This document shows, in pieces, positions 30,614-39,196 of a stretch of 64,000 nucleotides of DNA (the stretch's first letter is position 1; every line of letters starts with the position of its first letter). Below the pieces are notes generated by a model. That model was not told the DNA's origin, made no database searches, and saw only the letters and a program-made list of their open reading frames with translations. A program made the translations under genes and the position numbers. The DNA comes from Neisseria sp. (GTDB lineage: Bacteria; Pseudomonadota; Gammaproteobacteria; Burkholderiales; Neisseriaceae): contig JAUNTY010000004.1 in assembly GCA_030538415.1 (NCBI GenBank), positions 1 to 64,000 on the forward strand, read 5' to 3'.

Positions 30614-30826
30614 TATAGTCGAAGAAATGAGTTTCTGCTACGGCGTTGGCTCGCCTTGTCGTACTATAGCGAAATAAAATAAGAAAGATACAAGGCGGCA
30701 AGCCGAAGACAGTACAAACAGTACGGCAAGGCGCAGCTAACGCAGTAGATTTCTTATTTTATTTTGCTATATCTGTACTGTCTGCGGCTCGCCGCCTTGC
30801 ATCAGAAGCTAATTTCTTCGACTATA
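30614..30826. mobile_element. Correia-type element interrupted by another Correia-type element
   Basis: The outer element has ends TATAGTCGAAGAAATGAG and CTAATTTCTTCGACTATA. Its core stops at CTTGTCGTAC and resumes as TCTGTACTGTCTGCGG, the joint that is continuous (GTACTATCTGTACTG) in the element at 24372. Confidence 0.85.
30665..30771. mobile_element. Inner Correia-type element with variant ends
   Basis: The termini TATAGCGAAATAAAATAAG and CTTATTTTATTTTGCTATA differ from the TATAGTCG type, while the core (GCCGAAGACAGTACAAACAG) is shared. It is inserted at a TA of the outer element, with TA present on both sides. Confidence 0.85.
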
Positions 30827-30891
30827 TCGCTCCGGGCGTTTGTTTGAAAACAGACGCCGTCATCCGCTTTCCCACTTTCTTGCCTATTGTT

Positions 30892-32304
30892 ATGAAACAC
30901 GCTTTTTCTTCCTGGAGCCGCCTTGTCGGGCAGCGGCTGTCGCACAAAATCATCCAGACGCGGCGTTTGTCGCGCAAAACCATTGCTTTTGTGTTTCTGC
31001 TTGCCGGGGCGGCGCTGGTGGCGCTCACGTCGCTGCTGTTTGCCAAAATGGCCGATTGGGCGCTGGAGCAAAACGCGCATTGGGTGCAGCAATATCCGTG
31101 GTTTGCCTGGCTGGCCTTGCCGCTGGGCTTGCCGCTGATTGCGTGGCTCACGCGCCGTTTTGCGCCTTATACCGCAGGCAGCGGCATTCCGCAGGTGCTC
31201 GCTTCGCTGTCGCTGCCGCACGGTGCGCAGAAAACGCGGCTGGTGGCGCTGGGGCAGACGTTGCTGAAAATCCCACTCACGTTTCTGGGCATGCTGGCGG
31301 GCGCGTCCATCGGCCGCGAGGGGCCGTCGGTGCAGGTGGGCGCGGCGGTGATGTCGGCCTGGGGCGCATGGTGCAAGAAGCACAATCTGGCCTTCAAAGG
31401 CTTGCAGGAAAACGATTTGCTCGCGGCGGGCGCGGCGGGCGGTTTGGCGGCGGCGTTCAATGCGCCGCTGGCGGGCGTGGTGTTTGCCATTGAAGAGCTG
31501 GGGCGCGGCGTGATGCTGCGCTGGGAGCGGCAGATTTTTATCGGCGTGTTGGCGGCGGGTTTCATCCAGGTGGCGATTCAGGGCAACAACCCTTATTTTT
31601 CGGGTTTCCACGGCCAGGCGCTGCCGAACATGCTGGGCTGGGTGTTGCTGTGCGCGCTGGTGTGCGGCGTGGCGGGCGGCCTGTTTGCGCGTTTTTTATA
31701 CAAAGGCGCGACATGGCTTGCCCCGTCGGCCTGGCGCGGCTGGATGCGCCGCCATCCGATTTTGCTGGCGGGGCTTATCGGCCTTTTGCTGGCCGCCATC
31801 GGCACGCTCTATCAGGGGCAGACTTTCGGCACCGGCTATCATGAAGCCTCGGGCGCGCTGCGGCGCATGTATGAAGCGCCGCCCGGTGTGGCGCTGGCCA
31901 AGTGGGCGGCGACGGTGTTGTCTTATTGGGCGGGCATTCCGGGCGGTATTTTCACCCCGGCGCTCACCGTCGGCGCGATGCTGGGGCAGCAGATTGCCCA
32001 AATCGCAAGCCTGGAGGCGGGCGTGAATGTGTTGGTGTTGATTTCGATGGCGGCGTTTCTGGCGGCGGCCACGCAGTCGCCGCTCACCGCCAGCGTGATT
32101 GTGATGGAGATGACGGGCGGGCAGAATTTGTTGTTTTGGCTCTTGATTGGTGCTATTTTTGCATCTCAGGTATCGCGCCAGTTTTCGCCCAAGCCGTTTT
32201 ACCATGCCGCAGGCTTGCGCTACCGCCAGCGCGTGCAGGAAGAATATGCCGCAGAGCAGGCGCGACAGGCCGCGTCTGCCGAATCCGTAACCAGGGAGAA
32301 ATAA
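30892..32304 (+). CDS. ClC-family chloride/proton exchanger-like protein
   Basis: This is a 470-residue inner-membrane ClC protein. Selectivity motifs are present: GSGIP, GREGPSVQ with the gating glutamate (Glu143), and GIPGGIFTPALTVGA. The internal IEEL resembles the IEE that holds the proton-coupling glutamate of E. coli ClcA, so exchange rather than channel activity is more likely. ATG at 30892 (MKHAFSSWSRL) is preferred to the TTG 48 bp upstream. The gene ends 3 bp before argJ, suggesting co-transcription. Physiological roles of such exchangers include acid resistance, but no specific role is shown here. Confidence 0.92.
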   Translation: MKHAFSSWSRLVGQRLSHKIIQTRRLSRKTIAFVFLLAGAALVALTSLLFAKMADWALEQNAHWVQQYPWFAWLALPLGLPLIAWLTRRFAPYTAGSGIPQVLASLSLPHGAQKTRLVALGQTLLKIPLTFLGMLAGASIGREGPSVQVGAAVMSAWGAWCKKHNLAFKGLQENDLLAAGAAGGLAAAFNAPLAGVVFAIEELGRGVMLRWERQIFIGVLAAGFIQVAIQGNNPYFSGFHGQALPNMLGWVLLCALVCGVAGGLFARFLYKGATWLAPSAWRGWMRRHPILLAGLIGLLLAAIGTLYQGQTFGTGYHEASGALRRMYEAPPGVALAKWAATVLSYWAGIPGGIFTPALTVGAMLGQQIAQIASLEAGVNVLVLISMAAFLAAATQSPLTASVIVMEMTGGQNLLFWLLIGAIFASQVSRQFSPKPFYHAAGLRYRQRVQEEYAAEQARQAASAESVTREK

Positions 32305-32307
32305 CAC

Positions 32308-33528
32308 ATGGCTGTGAATTTGCGAGAAAAAGAAGCGTCGGAATTGTTGAACATCGACGGCGCGCAGGTGTTTGTGGGGCAGGCGGGCGTGAAAAAGCCC
32401 AATCACGACGACCTGACGCTGATTGTGCTGAACAAGAGCAACAGCGTCGGCGCGGTGTTTACCCAAAACCGCTTCTGCGCCGCGCCGGTGCATGTGGCCA
32501 AAGAACATCTGGCCAATGAAAACGGCATCCGCGCGCTGGTCATCAACACCGGCAACGCCAACGCGGGCACCGGCGCCCAAGGCCGCGAAGACGCAATGGC
32601 GATGTGTGCCGCCGCCGCCCGTCAGGTGGGCTGCGCAATGGAGCAAGTGTTGCCGTTTTCCACCGGCGTGATTCTGGAGCCGCTGCCGGTGCAGAAAATC
32701 ATCGACGCGCTGCCTGCGGTAAAACCGGTACACTGGAACGACGCCGCCCGTGCCATCATGACTACCGACACCGTGCCCAAGGCCGCCAGCCGCGAAGCCC
32801 TGATCGGCAACAGCCACACCGTGCGCGCCACCGGCATCGCCAAAGGCTCGGGCATGATTTGCCCCAACATGGCCACCATGCTTGGCTTTATCGTCACCGA
32901 TGCCAAAGTGTCGCAACCTGTTTTGCAGATGCTCACCCAGGAAGTGGCCGACCAATCGTTTAACAGCATCACCGTCGACGGCGACACCAGCACCAACGAC
33001 AGCTTCGTGATTGTCGCCACCGGCAAATGCGGCCAAAACGAAATCGACAACACCGCCGACCCGCGCTACGGCCAACTCAAAGCCCTGCTCGGCAGCCTCG
33101 CGCTGGAGCTGGCGCAGGCCATCGTGCGCGACGGCGAAGGCGCCACCAAGCTGATTACCGTGAAAGTGGAAAACGCCGAAAACCGCCAGGAAGCCCGCCG
33201 CGTGGCCTACGCCATCGCCCATTCGCCGCTGGTGAAAACCGCCTTTTTCGCCAGCGACCCCAACCTCGGCCGCATCCTCGCCGCCATCGGCTATTCCGGC
33301 ATCAACGGCCTCGATACCGACAAAGTGCGCCTCTACCTCGGCGACGTATTGGTGGCCGAACACGGCGGCCGCGCCGCCAGCTACACCGAAGCGGCGGGGC
33401 AGAAAGTGATGAACGAAGACGAAATCCTCGTGCGCGTGGATTTGCAGCGCGGCCAAACCGCCGCCACCGTCTACACCTGCGATTTGTCGCATGGTTACGT
33501 ATCGATTAACGCCGATTACCGCTCGTAA
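32308..33528 (+). CDS. argJ: Bifunctional ornithine acetyltransferase/N-acetylglutamate synthase
   Basis: ArgJ recycles the acetyl group from N-acetylornithine to glutamate in the cyclic arginine pathway. The 406-residue precursor shows KGSGMICPNMATMLGF, where self-cleavage before the Thr of ATML yields alpha and beta chains and exposes the nucleophile. The family motifs NTGNANAGTGAQG, TVDGDTSTND and FASDPNLGRILAAIGYSG are present, and the end DYRS is typical. The gene follows the ClC gene after 3 bp. Paired uptake sequences form a terminator directly after it. Confidence 0.97.
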   Translation: MAVNLREKEASELLNIDGAQVFVGQAGVKKPNHDDLTLIVLNKSNSVGAVFTQNRFCAAPVHVAKEHLANENGIRALVINTGNANAGTGAQGREDAMAMCAAAARQVGCAMEQVLPFSTGVILEPLPVQKIIDALPAVKPVHWNDAARAIMTTDTVPKAASREALIGNSHTVRATGIAKGSGMICPNMATMLGFIVTDAKVSQPVLQMLTQEVADQSFNSITVDGDTSTNDSFVIVATGKCGQNEIDNTADPRYGQLKALLGSLALELAQAIVRDGEGATKLITVKVENAENRQEARRVAYAIAHSPLVKTAFFASDPNLGRILAAIGYSGINGLDTDKVRLYLGDVLVAEHGGRAASYTEAAGQKVMNEDEILVRVDLQRGQTAATVYTCDLSHGYVSINADYRS

Positions 33529-33542
33529 CGGGTTTGCTGTTC

Positions 33543-33574
33543 AAAGGCCGTCTGAAAGTTTTCAGACGGCCTTT
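33543..33574 (+). terminator. Paired uptake-sequence terminator after argJ
   Basis: AAAGGCCGTCTGAAA and TTTCAGACGGCCTTT form a stem with a 2-nt loop, followed by a T-rich stretch, 15 bp after the argJ stop. Confidence 0.7.
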
Positions 33575-33608
33575 GTGTGTCGGCGGGAAGCAGCCGAATG
33601 GCTAAGCT

Positions 33609-33724
33609 GTAGCGTGGGCTCCGCCCACGAAAAATGCTACAGACCACCTGCGACATGCGGGGATGATGTTTCTGAAACCACAGCATAAGCGGTTAATCAA
33701 AAACGTGGGCGGAGCCCACGCTAC
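33609..33724. repeat. Inverted-repeat block with GTAGCGTGGGC ends
   Basis: GTAGCGTGGGCTCCGCCCACG (33609-33629) is the inverse of CGTGGGCGGAGCCCACGCTAC (33704-33724). Single ends of the same kind occur at 24335-24355 and 35121-35141, each next to uptake sequences. Confidence 0.7.
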
Positions 33725-33866
33725 GGGATATTAAATGTTTTCAGACGGCCTGTGTTGCGGCAAGGCTTGTCATGCTGCGGTGCGGTCGGCTATATTGGGT
33801 GTCTGCCGTAAAACAAACCGTCGGTGCGGGCTCGTGCCGACGGCAACCAAACAGAGGAGAGAGCTG

Positions 33867-34409
33867 ATGACTGCATTAAACTGTGAAAATAGCGTGTGTA
33901 TCGTGGTGGATATTCAGGAGCGGCTCACGCCCGCGCTGCATGAGGGTGAGGCGATGGTGGAGAAAAGCCGCCTGCTGTTGCAGGGCTTGCAGGCATTGGA
34001 AGTGCCGCTGCTGGTGACGGAGCAGTATCCGAAGGGTTTGGGCGCGACGGTGGCGGCGGTGAAGCTGCTGCTGGGCGATGCGCCGCTGTTTGAAAAAACG
34101 CGTTTCTCGGCCTTCACCGATGAGGTGGCGGCGGCCTTGCAGGCGCATGGTGCGCAAAACGTGATTCTGGCGGGCGCGGAGGCGCATGTGTGCATGCTGC
34201 AGACGGCGCTGGATTTGCGCGCGGCGGGCTACGGGGTGTATGTGCCGTTTGAGTGCACCACTTCGCGCAGCATACTCAACCGGGTCAATGCGTTGGAGCA
34301 GATGGCGGCGGCGGGCGTGGTGGTATCGAATGTGGAGAGCGTGTTGTTCCAGCTGCTGGGCGATGCGAAGCATCCGGCGTTTAAAACGGTGTCGAAGCTG
34401 ATTCAGTAA
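33867..34409 (+). CDS. Isochorismatase-family cysteine hydrolase
   Basis: The 180-residue predicted cytoplasmic hydrolase of the isochorismatase/nicotinamidase superfamily has the typical triad positions: Asp in IVVDIQERL, Lys in FEKTRFSAF and the nucleophile Cys in EAHVCMLQTALDL, preceded by the usual non-proline cis-peptide region (LAGAEAHVC). It is most like the YcaC/hydrolase group without a known substrate. The start at 33867 is supported by AGAGGAGAGAG upstream; the longer frame starts inside spacer DNA. Confidence 0.9.
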   Translation: MTALNCENSVCIVVDIQERLTPALHEGEAMVEKSRLLLQGLQALEVPLLVTEQYPKGLGATVAAVKLLLGDAPLFEKTRFSAFTDEVAAALQAHGAQNVILAGAEAHVCMLQTALDLRAAGYGVYVPFECTTSRSILNRVNALEQMAAAGVVVSNVESVLFQLLGDAKHPAFKTVSKLIQ

Positions 34410-34474
34410 ATCGATTCAATGGATAAAGGCCGTCTGAAAGCGGTGCGGACGGTTTGTTGTATGAAAGGTGTTTT

Positions 34475-34978
34475 ATGAGCCAATACAAAATTGCTCTTGC
34501 CGAAGCGGCTGATTTGGCGGCGATTGTGGAAATTTACAACAGCACCATCGAGAGCCGTCAGTCTACCGCCGATTTGGTGCCCACTACGGTGGAGGCGCGC
34601 CAGCCGTGGTTTGAGGCGCACGGCGGCAACCGGCCTTTGTATGTGTTGAAAAACGACGGCGGCGAAGTGTTGGCCTGGGGTAGTTTCAGCGATTATTACC
34701 CGCGCGAGGCGTATCACATCAGCGCCGAAATCAGCGTGTATGTGCGCCATGATGTGCGCGGTGTGGGCGTGGGCAAAATATTGCTGCAACACATGCTCGA
34801 ACGCGCGCCGTCGCTGGGCATCCGCAATATTCTGGCGGTGATTTTCGGCCACAACCACGCCAGCATCCGCCTGTTTCATTCGCTCGGTTTTCAGGAATGG
34901 GGCAGGCTGCCGCAGGTGTGCGACCTGGAAAGCTTTGAGGCGGATATTGTGATTTTGGGCAAGCGGGTGCTGGATTGA
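34475..34978 (+). CDS. GNAT N-acetyltransferase, Pat/MnaT-like
   Basis: This 167-residue acetyl-CoA-dependent acetyltransferase has the acetyl-CoA loop VRGVGVGKILLQHML and the later motif NHASIRLFHSLGFQEWGRL, characteristic of the phosphinothricin/methionine-sulfone acetyltransferase group (YncA/MnaT). The real role in this group is often detoxification of amino-acid analogues. ATG at 34475 is chosen because the alignment begins at MSQYKIALAEAAD and AAAGGTGTTTT precedes it. Confidence 0.88.
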   Translation: MSQYKIALAEAADLAAIVEIYNSTIESRQSTADLVPTTVEARQPWFEAHGGNRPLYVLKNDGGEVLAWGSFSDYYPREAYHISAEISVYVRHDVRGVGVGKILLQHMLERAPSLGIRNILAVIFGHNHASIRLFHSLGFQEWGRLPQVCDLESFEADIVILGKRVLD

Positions 34979-34993
34979 GGGCTTTTGCCGACA

Positions 34994-35043
34994 CCATCAA
35001 ACGAGGCCGTCTGAAAGGTTTTTCAGACGGCCTCGTTTGATGG
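34994..35043. terminator. Long paired uptake-sequence hairpin after the GNAT gene
   Basis: CCATCAAACGAGGCCGTCTG pairs with CAGACGGCCTCGTTTGATGG, so the perfect stem extends well beyond the uptake sequence itself. Confidence 0.65.
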
Positions 35044-35183
35044 TCGGGCGGTGGGTGGCGTAGGCTTGCCCACGTTGCCGATACTCCTGTTGCCGCGTTT
35101 TCAGACGGCCTGGCCGGTTTCGTGGGCATAGCCCACGCTACTGCTGAAATCTTTCAGACGGCCTTGTTCCATTACGGGCGGAT

Positions 35184-35210
35184 AAAAAAAGCCCGGCAAG
35201 AGACCGGGCT
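35184..35210 (-). terminator. Intrinsic terminator of glnK-amtB
   Basis: Read on the minus strand, AGCCCGGT and GCCGGGCT flank a short loop (CTCTT) and are followed by seven Ts. It lies 30 bp after the amtB stop. Confidence 0.85.
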
Positions 35211-35239
35211 GAAGAGAGACGATACTTGGATAAAAGCGG

Positions 35240-36568
35240 CTATTCTACGCGTTCGCCGTGGATATTCAGGTCGAGGCCTTCGCGTTCGATGTCTTTTTCC
35301 ACACGCAGACCGCCGCACACCGCGCCGACGATTTTCAGGATAACGAAGCTCACCACGCCGCTGTAAACCACGGTGGTCAGCGCGTCTTTCAATTGGATGA
35401 ACACTTGCGAGCCGACAGTGGCTTCACCGCCGAAAATCTGGTTGCTGAAGAATACGCCGGTGAGCACCGCGCCGATGAGGCCGCCGAAGCCGTGGATGCC
35501 GAAGGCGTCAAGCGAATCGTCGTAGCCGAGTTTGCGCTTCAGAATCACGGAGGCGAAGTAGCAGCCGATGGCGGTGAGGATGCCGATGGCCAGCGCGCCT
35601 TGCGGGCCGACGAAACCGGCGGCAGGGGTGATGCCGACGAGGCCGGATACGGCGCCGGAAGCCAGGCCGAGGGCGGAGGGGCGATGGCCTGCCGTTTTTT
35701 CACACAACAGCCAGGTGAGTGCGGCGGAGGCCGCGGCGATTTGGGTAACCGCCATCGCCATGCCTGCGGAGGCGTCGGCAGCCACGGCGGAGCCTGCGTT
35801 GAAGCCGAACCAGCCTACCCACAGCATGGCCGCGCCGGTGAGGGTGAGCGCCATATTGTGCGGCGGCATGGCTTCCTTGCCGTAGCCCACGCGTTTACCC
35901 AATACGATGGCGGTGACGAGGCCGGCGATACCGGCGTTGATGTGCACCACGGTGCCGCCCGCGTAATCCAATACGCCGCCTTCACCCATAAAGCCGCCAC
36001 CCCACACCCAATGCGCGGTCGGCACGTAAACCAACAGCATCCACAAGCCCGAAAACAGCATCATGGCCGAGAATTTCATGCGTTCGGCAAAAGAGCCGGT
36101 GATGATGGCGGTGGAAATCACGGCAAACGTCATCTGGAAAAACATGAAGACGGTTTCGGGAATGCTGCCTGCATTGGGCGAAACGGTGGCCATTTCCTTA
36201 CCCATGTCAAGGCCGATGCCGCTCAGAAACACGCGGTCGAGGCCGCCGATAAAGGCGTTGCCGGGCGTGAAGGCGAGCGAATAGCCGATGACCATCCACA
36301 ACACGCTCACCAGCGCGGTGACGGAAAAGCTGTGCATCATGGTGGAGAGGATGTTTTTCTTGCGTACCATGCCGCCGTAAAACAGCGCCAGACCGGGGAT
36401 GGTCATAAACAATACCAGCACGGCGGAAGTCATCACCCAGGCGGTGTCGCCGTTGCTGATTTCCGAGAAAGGCTTCCACCAGTCTTCCGTTCCGGCAGCC
36501 ATGGCGGCAACCGGCATTGTTGAGGCAAGGAGGGCAAACAGCGCCTGTTTGTTATGCAGGGTTTTCAT
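35240..36568 (-). CDS. amtB: Ammonium transporter AmtB
   Basis: AmtB is an inner-membrane ammonium channel working as a trimer and gated by the PII protein. The 442 residues include a cleavable signal peptide (LLASTMPVAAMA) and eleven membrane helices. The twin pore histidines are seen in VPTAHWVWGGGF and AFGIHGFGGLIGAV. FYGGMVRKKN and FAERMKFSAMM are typical. The gene lies 38 bp downstream of glnK on the same strand, and the conserved pair links it to nitrogen control. Confidence 0.97.
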   Translation of the reverse strand: MKTLHNKQALFALLASTMPVAAMAAGTEDWWKPFSEISNGDTAWVMTSAVLVLFMTIPGLALFYGGMVRKKNILSTMMHSFSVTALVSVLWMVIGYSLAFTPGNAFIGGLDRVFLSGIGLDMGKEMATVSPNAGSIPETVFMFFQMTFAVISTAIITGSFAERMKFSAMMLFSGLWMLLVYVPTAHWVWGGGFMGEGGVLDYAGGTVVHINAGIAGLVTAIVLGKRVGYGKEAMPPHNMALTLTGAAMLWVGWFGFNAGSAVAADASAGMAMAVTQIAAASAALTWLLCEKTAGHRPSALGLASGAVSGLVGITPAAGFVGPQGALAIGILTAIGCYFASVILKRKLGYDDSLDAFGIHGFGGLIGAVLTGVFFSNQIFGGEATVGSQVFIQLKDALTTVVYSGVVSFVILKIVGAVCGGLRVEKDIEREGLDLNIHGERVE

Positions 36569-36606
36569 ATGGGCTTTCCTTTGTGTTTTGGTAATTTGTA
36601 ATTAAA

Positions 36607-36984
<378 letters not shown>

Positions 36985-37026
36985 TCACAGGCTTAACCTT
37001 ACTTCACAAACGGCTTTATTCGCAAC

Positions 37027-37044
37027 AAAATTGTTGACAATTTT
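37027..37044. promoter_or_regulatory. Perfect palindrome upstream of glnK
   Basis: AAAATTGTTGACAATTTT is an 8-bp inverted repeat with a 2-bp centre, 82 bp upstream of the glnK start. It is operator-sized. The binding protein is unknown. Confidence 0.45.
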
Positions 37045-37307
37045 TTGGGGGAGGCAATATTTAGCAGGAATCTGCGTTAAGGAAACGGAAAATTATTTGT
37101 AAATTTATTTCTTTTGGTGTTGTTTGGGAATGATGTGTCTTGTTTTTAGAAAATATTGATTTTTTATATTTTATTCATGCCTTCAATTGGCCGTTGTTGG
37201 CGGTGGTGTGAGCGACTTTGGGGTGAATCTGTCAAACAGGCCGTCTGAAAGAAACAGGTGTTATTGAAATAAAGCAACACATAAAAACACGCGCCTGCAC
37301 AATATGT

Positions 37308-37336
37308 TTTGGGCTGGGGCGGCAGTCGGGTATAAT
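37308..37336 (+). promoter_or_regulatory. Promoter of the DUF3579-GNAT gene
   Basis: A perfect TATAAT (37331-37336) is preceded at 17 bp by the weak -35 TTTGGG. Predicted 5' UTR is about 140 nt. Confidence 0.45.
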
Positions 37337-37482
37337 TGCGGCTTCAATGTGGCGATACCGATTCAAAACAATAACCTGGCCTGCGCGGCCCGACATGAAT
37401 GGTCGGGGTGGCAATGTGTCGGCACAGATTATTTCAAGGACGCTCAACCCGCCACGCTAAACGTCATTTTTCAGAGAAAACC

Positions 37483-38331
37483 ATGTTAGTTTGCAACCCT
37501 TACGAAATCGTGATTCACGGCACCACCAGCAAAGGCAAAACCTTCCGCCCCAGCGACTGGGCGGAACGCCTGTGCGGCATTTTGTCGTCTTTCGATAAAG
37601 GCAACCGCCTTTCTTATCACCAGTGGGTGCGCCCGATGCTGGTGGATAAAGTGCGCTGCGTGGCGGTGGACAAAAAGCTGGAAGAAATCAATCCGCCGAT
37701 GTTCCGCTTTTTGATGGACTTTGCCGCCGATAACGACTTGCGCGTGATGGATTGCAAGGCGCTGCTGGACGAGCGTGACGAGCAACAGCGTCAGGAAAGC
37801 GAGCCCGAGCAGGTGCCGCTGGCCAAGGCGATTGAAGAGAAGCAGGCGGCCGAGCGCGCCAGTCGCGAGTTGGCAGGCAGCGCGCCGGTGGAAAGCGTGT
37901 TGCGCGAAATCGCCATCAATGAAACTTCAGTGGCCTTTGCCGCCCTGAGCGTATTGCGGCCGATGCTCACCGACGTCAACCGCTTTGTCGAGCAGGTCAA
38001 CAATCTGCAACGCAGCCAGGGCTACCGTCTGCTGGGTGTGTTTGAAGAGGGCAAAACCAATGCCGTGGCCGTATGCGGCTTCCGCGAGGAAACCAATCTG
38101 GTGAGCGGCCGCCACATCCACATCGACGATGTGGTCACCATTCCGCAAAGCCGCGGCAAAGGCTACGCCGCGCGGCTGCTGGCCGAAGTGCGCGAAATCG
38201 CCAAAGCCGAAGGCATCCAGCAAATCCATATCGACTCCAACGTCGGCAGCGAACGCGCGCAGGCGCACCGTCTGTATTTTGAAAACGGTTTTGAAATCAG
38301 CGCCCATCATTTTGTCAGTAAGGTGGAATGA
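37483..38331 (+). CDS. DUF3579-GNAT fusion protein
   Basis: The 282-residue protein joins two parts. Residues 1 to about 93 match the beta-proteobacterial DUF3579 family (YEIVIHGTTSKGKTFRPSDW, then FRFLMDFAADNDLRVMDC). After a charged linker rich in Glu and Gln (about residues 98-130) comes a GNAT domain with the acetyl-CoA loop QSRGKGYAARLLAEVREIAK and HRLYFENGFEISAHHFV. DUF3579 has no known function. The fusion suggests it supplies the substrate or partner for an acetylation. ATG at 37483 is chosen because DUF3579 similarity starts at once; the preceding in-frame stretch is leader. Confidence 0.85.
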   Translation: MLVCNPYEIVIHGTTSKGKTFRPSDWAERLCGILSSFDKGNRLSYHQWVRPMLVDKVRCVAVDKKLEEINPPMFRFLMDFAADNDLRVMDCKALLDERDEQQRQESEPEQVPLAKAIEEKQAAERASRELAGSAPVESVLREIAINETSVAFAALSVLRPMLTDVNRFVEQVNNLQRSQGYRLLGVFEEGKTNAVAVCGFREETNLVSGRHIHIDDVVTIPQSRGKGYAARLLAEVREIAKAEGIQQIHIDSNVGSERAQAHRLYFENGFEISAHHFVSKVE

Positions 38332-38346
38332 GTCGTCTGAAAGCCG

Positions 38347-38396
38347 CAACAAACAACAGGCCGTCTGAAAGGTTTCAGACGGCCTGTTGTTTGTTG
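38347..38396. terminator. Long paired uptake-sequence hairpin after the DUF3579-GNAT gene
   Basis: CAACAAACAACAGGCCGTCT pairs with AGACGGCCTGTTGTTTGTTG; the stem is 24 bp with a 2-nt loop. Confidence 0.7.
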
Positions 38397-38516
38397 CACG
38401 GTGAATGATGCGGCTTGGGTGACAATCATTCATGAGGTGCCGAAGCGGTCGCGGCGCAGACCGAAACCCTCGGTGAAAAAGGTCTTGGTGAGCGGCATCA
38501 TAACTCCGCCGCCGGA

Positions 38517-39005
38517 TTAATCGCGTTTGTGTTCGATATAGTCGGGCTGTTTGGCCGGGTTTTGCGGGTTGGGTTCGACCGTGTATTCACCTTCGATGAT
38601 GTCGCCCTCGTCGCGGCGCGTGCGCGGCGGCTCGAACGGGTTGCCGCCCGAAGCGGTAAACACGCCGCCCTGCATTTCGGCAACCGGTTTGCCTTTAAAC
38701 GGCAGCAGCAAAACCAATCCGATCAGCAGCGATACGAAGCCCGGGCTCATGAATAAAAGCGCTGCCACGGTATAGCGGATGGGCCACAGCATCTGATACA
38801 GCGAAACCTGTCCGCCGTTGCGGATGGCAGAGCCCGCCAACAATACACCGGAGAGGCCGAAATGGCGCAGCATCAGCAGCCCCGCGATAAAGCTCAAAAT
38901 CATCAGCCCCAGCGTGGCCGCGCCGCCAATCCAGCCGGCCATCCACACGATGGACATGATTTCCAGAAAGAGCAGTACCAAAAAGCCGATACCGAAAAAG
39001 CGCAT
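38517..39005 (-). CDS. fxsA: FxsA-family membrane protein
   Basis: The 162-residue inner-membrane protein has about four hydrophobic segments at the N-terminal two thirds and a hydrophilic acidic tail (RTRRDEGDIIEGEYTVEP). FxsA of E. coli suppresses phage T7 exclusion by the F plasmid when overproduced; the normal role is unknown. MRFFGIGFLVLLFLEIMSI is typical of the family start, so ATG at 39005 is chosen over the longer frame. Confidence 0.88.
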   Translation of the reverse strand: MRFFGIGFLVLLFLEIMSIVWMAGWIGGAATLGLMILSFIAGLLMLRHFGLSGVLLAGSAIRNGGQVSLYQMLWPIRYTVAALLFMSPGFVSLLIGLVLLLPFKGKPVAEMQGGVFTASGGNPFEPPRTRRDEGDIIEGEYTVEPNPQNPAKQPDYIEHKRD

Positions 39006-39196
39006 GGTGATTCCTTGATGATGATGGTTTATTCGAGCTCTTAAAATAAAGCCAAAAATCACCGCTTTCAAGCATCGGCGTTGTCAAAACGGGTAAAGTC
39101 GGCCTTGACCCTGCGCGGGTAAAAAAAAGTAAAGCGGCTGCAATCGGTGCGGAGAAAGTGTCGGACACGGGGTGAGATTTGTTATCCTTGAGTACT

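Larger units (their letters stand above)
30465..30891. other. Spacer before the ClC gene
   Basis: It holds an uptake sequence at about 30474, another at about 30559, and the nested Correia elements (30614-30826). There is no gene. Confidence 0.7.
33529..33866. other. Gene-free spacer with an inverted-repeat block
   Basis: After the argJ terminator the spacer holds the inverted pair at 33609-33724 and one uptake sequence (near 33739). I see no gene and no clear promoter for the hydrolase gene. Confidence 0.6.

Noticed and set aside
31696..33492. 598-codon minus-strand frame opposite the ClC gene and argJ
   Set aside because: It spans two well-supported genes on the other strand and has antisense-type composition.
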